IMG/VR virus record: IMGVR_UViG_3300025383_000050
Span: 1 to 37,943 of that record
Reading direction: 5' to 3' (one strand)
DNA from: a virus
Length of the DNA stretch: 37,943 bases
Shown: piece by piece, positions 33,189 through 37,943 of the stretch
Layout of the letters: every line of letters begins with the position of its first letter
Position numbering within the stretch: position 1 is the first letter of the stretch
Program-made: the position numbers and the translations under genes
Notes under the pieces: generated by a model
What the model saw: the letters and a program-made list of their open reading frames with translations, nothing else
Database searches by the model: none
Told to the model about the DNA's origin: nothing

Positions 33189-33569
33189 GTGAGCGACCCT
33201 ATGGCTAACTCATACACCCTCACTTACGACGTGCGCCCCGACTTCACGCTCAACAAAGAGCGTTCGGTTCACCACATGGTGCGAGCCAAGATTACAAAAG
33301 AGTGGCGTTCAGCGTTCTGCGAGTTGGCGCAAGAGGCAATGATGCCACACATGGAACAGGTGGAAATCACCATCCAGCCCTACGTTCTTTCGGCAAAGTA
33401 TCGCCAAGACGTAGGTGCGTGTTTCCCCCAAGCCAAAGCGGCTATTGACGGGCTGGTTGATGCAGGCGTTCTGATTGACGACAACGCAAAGGTTGTAGTG
33501 AAATTGACCTTCCTTGCCCCCGTGTTCGGCAGAGATGGACTGGAAATGACAATAGTTGAGGTAGAATAA
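33189..33569 (+). CDS. RusA-like Holliday junction resolvase, 126 aa
   Basis: GTG 33189 follows a GGTGG RBS at suitable distance and comes 4 nt after the previous stop; ATG 33201 is an alternative. The C-terminal half has the RusA core: YRQDVGACFPQAKAAIDGLVDAGVL in parts, with D-P-x-x-K-x-x-x-D-G-L and IDDNAKVVV (the metal-binding acidic pair), then 'GLEMTIVEVE' as the last strand. Actinophage RusA proteins often read 'R-P-D-x-x-N-P-x-P-x-x-K-A-A-I-D-G-L-V-D-A-G-V-L-x-D-D'. Here the first metal-binding region is 'QDVGACFPQAK', so the middle Asp-Asn is replaced and activity may be altered. It would resolve branched DNA made by recombination. Confidence 0.72.
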   Translation: MSDPMANSYTLTYDVRPDFTLNKERSVHHMVRAKITKEWRSAFCELAQEAMMPHMEQVEITIQPYVLSAKYRQDVGACFPQAKAAIDGLVDAGVLIDDNAKVVVKLTFLAPVFGRDGLEMTIVEVE

Positions 33570-33641
33570 TTATCCACAGTGTTATGCACAACCTGTGTGA
33601 AAGGCCGAAGTATCTGTATTTCACTATCCCCTGTTGATAAA
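33570..33641. promoter_or_regulatory. DnaA-box pair, candidate replication control region
   Basis: TTATCCACA (33570-33578) and TTATGCACA (33582-33590) both match the DnaA box TTATNCACA exactly and lie in direct orientation 12 bp apart. A weaker inverted match, TGTTGATAA (33632-33640), follows. The 9-mer ATTTCACTA (33618-33626) lies within. The region is intergenic. It may be an origin or a DnaA-controlled promoter for the small gene at 33651. Confidence 0.6.
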
Positions 33642-33650
33642 CTACCCTCT

Positions 33651-33788
33651 ATGGACAAAAGTTCTATCAACGGAAATGACGACGAAAACGTAGTTGTAAG
33701 CCTTGACTACGAATTTGGAAACCACGCTGACCCTAGTGAAATCGCAGCCGCTAAGTTGCGCCATCCGTCAAGCCAGCCAAAGAACTAA
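33651..33788 (+). CDS. Small acidic protein of unknown function, 45 aa
   Basis: I choose ATG 33651 rather than an upstream in-frame start at 33579, which would run through the DnaA-box region. The product (start MDKSSINGNDDENVVVSL) is acidic with a central 'VVVSLDYEF' strand and no recognisable domain. There is no clear RBS; TAAACT at 33638-33643 lies 7 nt before the ATG, so it may be leaderless. The 9-mer TAGTGAAAT at 33734-33742 encodes its Ser-Glu-Ile. Whether it is expressed is uncertain. Confidence 0.5.
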   Translation: MDKSSINGNDDENVVVSLDYEFGNHADPSEIAAAKLRHPSSQPKN

Positions 33789-33836
33789 CACCACCTCAAC
33801 TAACGGCACTACACTATCTACGAAAGGATTTTCCAA

Positions 33837-34100
33837 ATGCCACTAGACCCAATCAACCCGTTGCCCGACCTAGAGCCAATGGACGCTGCCGAGAGCGCAG
33901 AAGTCGCAGGGTTGCTTCAGCACATCAAGGACATCTGCAAGCAGATGCGTGACCACGAAAAGAAGGTCATTGAGTTAGGGCTGGAACGTCGTCAGACCGT
34001 CACCCGTCTGCGTGAAAACGGCGTGACGTGGCGCAAGATTGCTCAGTGGGCTGGAACGACCGACCAAGCACTTTACAAACACCACAATCGGGGCAAGTAA
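33837..34100 (+). CDS. Small HTH DNA-binding protein, 87 aa
   Basis: RBS GAAAGGA before ATG 33837. An acidic N-terminus is followed by a long helix (HIKDICKQMRDHEKKVIELG). The C-terminal ~28 residues form a helix-turn-helix: RLRENGVTWRKIAQWAGTT then DQALYKH, the 'G-v-(t/s)w--IA---G-s-qa-yk-h' pattern seen in small actinophage DNA-binding proteins and sigma region-4-like HTHs. It sits between the DnaA-box region and the helicase gene. It is the clearest candidate in the window for a regulator that could read the TAGTGAAAT motif, but that link is only a guess. Confidence 0.75.
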   Translation: MPLDPINPLPDLEPMDAAESAEVAGLLQHIKDICKQMRDHEKKVIELGLERRQTVTRLRENGVTWRKIAQWAGTTDQALYKHHNRGK

Positions 34101-34103
34101 TAC

Positions 34104-34132
34104 TTGACGGGGCTACAGTTTCCCCGTATAAT
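34104..34132 (+). promoter_or_regulatory. Promoter TTGACG-17-TATAAT, leaderless
   Basis: -35 TTGACG (34104-34109) and a consensus -10 TATAAT (34127-34132) are 17 bp apart. The ATG at 34141 begins 8 nt after the -10, at the expected transcription start, and has no Shine-Dalgarno sequence. It is the strongest promoter of the right half. Confidence 0.85.
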
Positions 34133-34140
34133 AGAGCCTT

Positions 34141-36606
34141 ATGTCTACACCTGATGAAACCCTAATAAAAGCGTTATTAGCGGTCGCAAAAAACTGCGAC
34201 GGGGCTAACACGAACGACGGAAAAGGGTTCAGCGGAACGGACAGCAAGTTTGGCAAGCAGTTGGCTGGTCTGCCCCCAGAGGCGTGGACAGAGCCACTAC
34301 AGCGTCAAACGTGGGAAATGCTACACAAGTATCGTGGGCAAATCACAGCCGCCGGTCTTGATTACGATTCAATCCCAGAGCCACCAGACGGCAAGAAGTC
34401 AAAGGACATACGAGCCATTGACCTAAAGGCTGGCAAGGTGATGGTCTTTATCCCTTACGGCGACATTGCCTATCCCAAGAGCGCACTAAGCGCAATATGG
34501 AATCGTGACCTACGAGGCTGGCAAGTATCACCAAGCAAGTATGGCGTGGTTCAGGCGTGGGCGAAAAGGTTTGATGTTCCAATCACCGACCGTGCCAAAG
34601 CCGTTCTAGAGCAAGCCGAGCCACCGTCACAGCCAGACTACATGGGGACTGTGACATTGGAACACGGACACCTCGTAGTGAAGTTTGATTACAACCCATC
34701 ACTGCTGGACGCTATCCGCACTATCCCCAGCCGACGTTGGAACGCCGAGCATAAAGAGTGGATACTGCCCAAAGAGAGTATCGGTTCGGTTCGCAAAATC
34801 GCTAACGAGTTCAACCTGTTTATGTCGCAAGACGTAAAGGGTCTGCCCGAAATGGATGTCCAAGACGGTGTGCTGATTCGTGTGACGAACGGACATTTCG
34901 CCCTATCGTTCAATTACGACCAAGACGTAATTAGCGAAGTCCGTCAAATGCCCGGTGCGATTTGGAACGCCACTAATAGGGCATGGCTGGTTCCTATTGA
35001 GGCGAGCGACGAGGTGTTGGCGTTCGTTCAGAATCACGGCGCAGTTATCACCCCCGAAGCCCGACAACTTCTCAACGACGCATCCTCTATGCGTGAAATC
35101 ATTGACGCTAGTGCCGCCAAAGACGCAGAAATCACCATACCCGGATTTGGCTCCGAGAAACTACAACTGTTCCCATTCCAGCGAGCAGGCGTGGCGTATG
35201 CGCTAAAGCGTATGGGGTTTGAGTGGCAGGAGAGCAAGTGGGTTCGCACAAACCACATTGACGGCGGTGTGCTGATTGGCGACGAGATGGGGCTAGGAAA
35301 ATCGTGTCAGGGTCTAGCGTTGCTGAAAGCAACCGAGTCGTTTCCAGCCGTAATCGTATGCCCAGCGAGCCTGAAACTCAACTGGAAGCGTGAGGCGGAA
35401 CAGTGGATACCGGGCGTTCAGGTGAAAGTTCTATCAGGAACGAGTGGCAACCTACCTGACGCTGATATTTACGTTATCAACTACGACGTTCTAGACCATT
35501 GGGTTCAGAAGTTCAACAACGTTCAGGGCATTGTTCTAGACGAAAGCCACTACGTCAAGAACGGTCGCACAATCCGTTCTAAAGCCTCTATACAACTCTC
35601 TGACCGTGTTGCCGACGGCGGTATTCGTGTCTGCCTATCGGGAACACCTATCGTCAATCAACCGCTAGAAATTATGACGCAGTTGCGGATTATCTATCGC
35701 CTTGACGAACTGTTTGGCGGTGCGACACAGTTTAGAAACACCTACGGGCGAGCGAGCAAGAAGTCGTTGGCTCTACTCAATCGCAAACTACGTTCGTCGT
35801 GCTACGTTCGTCGGCGCAAGACGGAAGTGCTGACCGAGTTGCCACCTAAGCGTTGGTCGCACGTCATTATCGAGGGCGACCCGAAGGTGATGACCGAGTA
35901 TCGCAAGGCAGAGGCGGACATTGTTCGCTACCTATCGGAACTGGCGATGAAACTGGCATTGGAAAGCGGTGCTGATACAGAGGAAGCCCAGAACGAGGCG
36001 TGGCAACGTGCGCTACGGGCTAGGGCGGCAGAACACCTAGTCTCTATCGCCACCCTAAAGCAACTAGCCGCTAAGGCAAAGATGCAAGCGGCGAAAGAGT
36101 GGATGGACGACTTTCTGGCGCAGGATAAAAAACTCGTGGTGTTCGGTTGGCACAAGAGCGTCGTGGATATGGTCGCAGACGAGTTCTCAAACGGCGTGAA
36201 GATTCAGGGCGGTATCACCATTGAGAAGCGTCAGGCGTATGTCGACCTATTCCAAAACTCTGACGAGCAAAAGGTGATTTCTTGCCAGATAAAAGCGGCT
36301 GGCGTTGGCTTGACTTTGACCGCCGCATCCGACGTGCTGTTCATTGAGCAAGGCTGGACACCAGCCGAGATGGAGCAAGCCGTCGACCGTTGCCACCGTA
36401 TCGGACAACAGGACAGTGTGACCGGCTGGCTTATGCTCACGGCGAACACCATTGACGAGGACATAGCGGCTCTCATTGACGCAAAACGGGCGGTGGTGAA
36501 CCGAGCAATTGACGGCGCACCAGAGAGCGACGACGAGGAAGAAACCTCAATGGTTGGTGACCTGTTGGTTGCCCTAGCCGAGCGTGGTCTGGCGCAGGCT
36601 AGTTAG
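34141..36606 (+). CDS. SNF2-family helicase with three HARP-like repeats, 821 aa
   Basis: The N-terminal third contains three HARP-like repeats: around residues 100-130 (VMVFIPYGD ... SAIWNRDLRGWQVS), 180-212 (VKFDYNPSLLDAI ... RRWNAEHKEWILP) and 253-286 (FALSFNYDQDVI ... AIWNATNRAWLVP). HARP domains make SMARCAL1 an annealing helicase that recognises forks. The SNF2 core follows: motif I GDEMGLGKS (380-388), DESH (467-470), SGTPI (500-504), the AAGVGLTLTAASDVLF strand and QAVDRCHRIGQQDSV (746-760). An acidic tail ends the protein. It is probably involved in phage DNA fork remodelling, and has its own strong leaderless promoter. It meets the next gene tail-to-tail over 8 bp. Confidence 0.92.
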   Translation: MSTPDETLIKALLAVAKNCDGANTNDGKGFSGTDSKFGKQLAGLPPEAWTEPLQRQTWEMLHKYRGQITAAGLDYDSIPEPPDGKKSKDIRAIDLKAGKVMVFIPYGDIAYPKSALSAIWNRDLRGWQVSPSKYGVVQAWAKRFDVPITDRAKAVLEQAEPPSQPDYMGTVTLEHGHLVVKFDYNPSLLDAIRTIPSRRWNAEHKEWILPKESIGSVRKIANEFNLFMSQDVKGLPEMDVQDGVLIRVTNGHFALSFNYDQDVISEVRQMPGAIWNATNRAWLVPIEASDEVLAFVQNHGAVITPEARQLLNDASSMREIIDASAAKDAEITIPGFGSEKLQLFPFQRAGVAYALKRMGFEWQESKWVRTNHIDGGVLIGDEMGLGKSCQGLALLKATESFPAVIVCPASLKLNWKREAEQWIPGVQVKVLSGTSGNLPDADIYVINYDVLDHWVQKFNNVQGIVLDESHYVKNGRTIRSKASIQLSDRVADGGIRVCLSGTPIVNQPLEIMTQLRIIYRLDELFGGATQFRNTYGRASKKSLALLNRKLRSSCYVRRRKTEVLTELPPKRWSHVIIEGDPKVMTEYRKAEADIVRYLSELAMKLALESGADTEEAQNEAWQRALRARAAEHLVSIATLKQLAAKAKMQAAKEWMDDFLAQDKKLVVFGWHKSVVDMVADEFSNGVKIQGGITIEKRQAYVDLFQNSDEQKVISCQIKAAGVGLTLTAASDVLFIEQGWTPAEMEQAVDRCHRIGQQDSVTGWLMLTANTIDEDIAALIDAKRAVVNRAIDGAPESDDEEETSMVGDLLVALAERGLAQAS

Positions 36607-37168
36607 TCTGGCGAGATTTCCAAATCGCAGTTGCATCGGCGGTGGGTTTCAGCACGGAAATCGGCAGGTTGAGGCAGTCAGTCCAAAACTTAGTGCCGTT
36701 GCTAGTGTCGGTTTCACCAGCCTTCCAAATCTTGCCGTTGTTCTCAACAATATGACGATTGGCTACCCCGATTAGGTGGGCGTGACCGTAGCCCCTAGCA
36801 AAGCGTTCAGCAGGGTAATCACGATTGCGCTGGAGGCTCACAAAGCCCCAGTAGGCGACGTTCTGGTGTTCGTGGTTATACATCGGGATGGAAGCGTCAT
36901 AGGACAACTTAGGTATCACCGTGCGGTCTTTGGTCTTGATGTCCAAACGACCCGACCCGACGATTGTGATGTCGTGCGTCGTAGTGAAATCGTCTGTGTA
37001 GGCGACACCCTGTTCGTCTAAATACTCCATGAACACGATTTCACCAAGAACGCCAATGTAGTTGGCCTGCTCGCCACGATAACTGCCCTTGTAAATGGGC
37101 ATCTTGCTTACGGCTTCCTCAGCCCGAAGGTAGTGGTGTTCTTTGAGTGCGATGGAAACGTAAGCCAC
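36599..37168 (-). CDS. PD-(D/E)XK nuclease-like protein, 189 aa
   Basis: Leftward gene converging on the helicase; the overlap CTAGTTAG (36599-36606) holds both stops. The frame can start at TTG 37174, but a -10 TAGTAT lies so that GTG 37168 would be the first transcribed codon, so I choose the latter. Residues ~38-80 have GVLGEIVFMEYLDE (Glu43), HDITI (Asp66) and RLDIKTKD (Asp76-x-Lys78), the E...D...D-x-K core of restriction-type PD-(D/E)XK folds. The rest is without recognised motif. Such proteins cleave or process DNA; a role with the HARP-SNF2 helicase is suggested by position only. No methyltransferase is nearby. Confidence 0.68.
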   Translation of the reverse strand: MAYVSIALKEHHYLRAEEAVSKMPIYKGSYRGEQANYIGVLGEIVFMEYLDEQGVAYTDDFTTTHDITIVGSGRLDIKTKDRTVIPKLSYDASIPMYNHEHQNVAYWGFVSLQRNRDYPAERFARGYGHAHLIGVANRHIVENNGKIWKAGETDTSNGTKFWTDCLNLPISVLKPTADATAIWKSRQTN

Positions 37169-37174
37169 CGGCAA

Positions 37175-37215
37175 ATACTACGGCTGTAATTACGCCGTGT
37201 CCACTCTTTTCACTA
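37175..37215 (-). promoter_or_regulatory. Leftward promoter TGGACA-17-TAGTAT with adjacent 9-mer variant
   Basis: On the minus strand, -35 TGGACA (37198-37203) and -10 TAGTAT (37175-37180) have a 17-bp spacer. GTG 37168 lies 6 nt downstream of the -10 (leaderless). TAGTGAAAA (37207-37215, minus strand) ends 3 bp before the -35, an arrangement like that at 37882-37898. The spacer also contains the palindrome GTAATTAC. Confidence 0.65.
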
Positions 37216-37220
37216 CAGAG

Positions 37221-37763
37221 TTAGATGCCCTCAGCGTGGTTGCCAACGCCAGCGGCATTTTTGGCGTTCTCAACTGCCTTTTCAGCAGCATCAACCCTGT
37301 CTTGCGCCTCGCTCAAACGCTGACCTGTGGCGTGTGCGGAAATAATGCCATTTACGTCGTCGTCGCCCCGTCGGTTTTCTAGCACTTGGGTATCGTGGGC
37401 GACTGCTCGCAGGTTGTTGTGTGCCATAGCGGCATTCTCGTGAGCGTTAGCAACGTCACGCAGTTTTCCAGCCATTGCGCCGGTAGCCTTGTTCGCCAAT
37501 GCGTGATACTGCTGGGCTTCTTGGTGGTGCATATCCGTCTGCCGTTGTGCCCGTGGTTCCACCGAGCGAGCCGCCGCACCGATACTTGTTGCGCCCCAGC
37601 GGAATGGGTCAACGAAACGACCCGGAATTGGCGCACGACCGCCACCGCCGATTCCACCAGAGAACTGGTTGCCGTGAAAAGAGTGTCCTGCCACGTCACC
37701 TTTGAGGATGGCGTGTGCCACAGCAAACGTGGGGGCTAAATCGTCGGTGTGGAACGAGGTCAT
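37221..37763 (-). CDS. FHGNQ-tagged protein C, 180 aa
   Basis: Starts at ATG 37763 on the minus strand; no RBS is seen, but TAAATT lies 6 nt upstream, so it may be leaderless. The N-terminus has F4-x-x-D7 and L9, then LKGDVAGHSFHGNQF at 20-34, the tag of the products at 30401 and 30956. A Gly-rich linker follows, then helices rich in Ala, His, Asn and Gln (HHQEAQQYHALANKATGAMAG; VANAHENAAMAHNNLRAVAHD), ending with a heptad-like coiled coil (RVDAAEKAVENAKN). It is on the opposite strand and 6 kb from the other two, so the tag has spread within this genome. Confidence 0.78.
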   Translation of the reverse strand: MTSFHTDDLAPTFAVAHAILKGDVAGHSFHGNQFSGGIGGGGRAPIPGRFVDPFRWGATSIGAAARSVEPRAQRQTDMHHQEAQQYHALANKATGAMAGKLRDVANAHENAAMAHNNLRAVAHDTQVLENRRGDDDVNGIISAHATGQRLSEAQDRVDAAEKAVENAKNAAGVGNHAEGI

Positions 37764-37808
37764 GCCACTAATTTACACCACAAAAATAGATTAGAGTTAT
37801 TAGAACTG

Positions 37809-37879
37809 TCTGGGGTGGTGTAATGGCAACACAGGAGTCTTTGGAACTCTCGTTCTAGGTTCGAGTCCTAGCCCCAGAG
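37809..37879 (+). tRNA. tRNA-Gln (anticodon TTG)
   Basis: A full cloverleaf folds by eye. The 7-bp acceptor stem is TCTGGGG (37809-37815) with CCCCAGA (37872-37878), and the discriminator is G37879. The D arm is GTG/CAC; the anticodon stem is GGAGT/ACTCT (one G-U) with loop CTTTGGA, giving anticodon TTG for CAA. The T arm is CTAGG-TTCGAGT-CCTAG. No CCA is encoded. It is the only tRNA in the window. Confidence 0.93.
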
Positions 37880-37881
37880 CG

Positions 37882-37922
37882 TAGTGAAATGCTTGACTTT
37901 GGACACCTAACCGCAGTAGTGT
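37882..37922 (+). promoter_or_regulatory. 9-mer TAGTGAAAT beside promoter TTGACT-18-TAGTGT
   Basis: TAGTGAAAT (37882-37890) ends 2 bp before -35 TTGACT (37893-37898). TAGTGT at 37917-37922 is a possible -10 (18-bp spacer), and ATG 37930 lies 7 nt later, fitting a leaderless mRNA again. The 9-mer starts 3 nt after the tRNA. Confidence 0.6.
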
Positions 37923-37929
37923 GTCTCTA

Positions 37930-37943
37930 ATGGCAACCGCACA
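37930..37943 (+). CDS. Start of a further rightward gene (partial)
   Basis: ATG 37930 opens a frame (Met-Ala-Thr-Ala) cut by the window end. The only support is the promoter placed for leaderless transcription just upstream. Nothing can be said about the product. Confidence 0.35.

Larger units (their letters stand above)
3229..37890. repeat. Dispersed asymmetric 9-mer TAGTGAAAT, 24 exact copies
   Basis: Plus-strand exact starts: 3229, 17838, 27280, 27736, 29275, 29491, 31501, 31836, 33496, 33734, 36982, 37882. Minus-strand (ATTTCACTA) starts: 5186, 9406, 11362, 15667, 18416, 18636, 19667, 21221, 23059, 23638, 32006, 33618. Seventeen variants change only the last base: TAGTGAAAA at 5698, 6193, 8472, 11723, 13482, 16981, 20455, 22325, 26920; TTTTCACTA at 1613, 4382, 4818, 37207; TAGTGAAAC at 14856, 20026; GTTTCACTA at 13823, 27399. 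No copy ends in G. For random sequence about 0.3 exact copies are expected. Copies use several coding phases, and three exact copies are intergenic (31501, 33618, 37882). Counts are by eye. Confidence 0.8.

Noticed and set aside
37809-37879. tRNA gene as phage attachment site
   Set aside because: A full tRNA is present rather than a 3' fragment, and no integrase is in the window.
3229-37890. Explaining the 9-mer as off-frame stop codons (TAG-TGA)
   Set aside because: Half of the copies lie in reverse orientation relative to the gene, where no such stops arise.

Overview
The window is a segment of a tailed double-stranded DNA phage genome with long non-contractile-tail (siphovirus) architecture. 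It holds a complete tail module, a replication/recombination module and accessory genes. No terminase, portal, capsid protease, major capsid protein or integrase is visible, so the head genes must lie outside the window. An actinobacterial host is an inference. It rests on a DUF5047-like tail protein, a RusA-like resolvase and small CxCG proteins of actinophage type, a tRNA gene without an encoded CCA, and several promoters placed so that the start codon would be the first transcribed bases (leaderless mRNA). Base composition looks near 50% GC, which would suit a moderate-GC, perhaps aquatic, actinobacterium; this part is weak.

Layout. (1) 1-780: end of a small zinc-binding-type gene, a consensus sigma70 promoter and two small genes of unknown function. 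(2) 912-24407, rightward: a small pre-tail protein, two tandem paralogous tail-tube-like proteins, a tail assembly chaperone pair made by -1 frameshifting on GGGAAAA at 3553-3559, a 1388-aa tape measure, a 2660-aa repeat-rich tail protein, a 1701-aa minor tail protein, a DUF5047-like tail hub protein, a tail-tip protein, a membrane/coiled-coil protein and a holin-like protein. The module ends at a strong bidirectional terminator (24458-24500). (3) 24591-25512, leftward: a Gam-like DNA-end-binding protein and a small unknown gene, each with its own promoter. (4) 25618-28138, rightward: a Sak4-like RecA-fold ATPase, a replisome organizer with iteron-like repeats inside its gene, and a helicase-loader-like protein. 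(5) 28167-33569: a membrane-anchored exported protein, an HNH-type protein, an NlpC/P60-like protein, two proteins with a shared N-terminal tag, a proteasome-beta-like Ntn hydrolase, an ABC-ATPase/GNAT fusion and a RusA-like resolvase. (6) 33570-37943: a DnaA-box pair, a small HTH protein, a HARP-SNF2 helicase, a leftward PD-(D/E)XK-like protein, a third tagged protein and tRNA-Gln.

Three things stand out. First, the asymmetric 9-mer TAGTGAAAT occurs 24 times exactly by my eye count (about 0.3 expected by chance); it is found in several coding phases and beside promoters, and its orientation flips around 24-27 kb. Second, three otherwise different proteins share the N-terminal motif KGDVxGHxFHGNQ(Y/F), and two of them sit directly upstream of a phage proteasome-like hydrolase whose Thr1, Asp17 and Lys33 match proteasome numbering. 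Third, there are two candidate replication origins: iterons plus AT-rich DNA inside the replisome organizer gene, and paired DnaA boxes near 33.58 kb.
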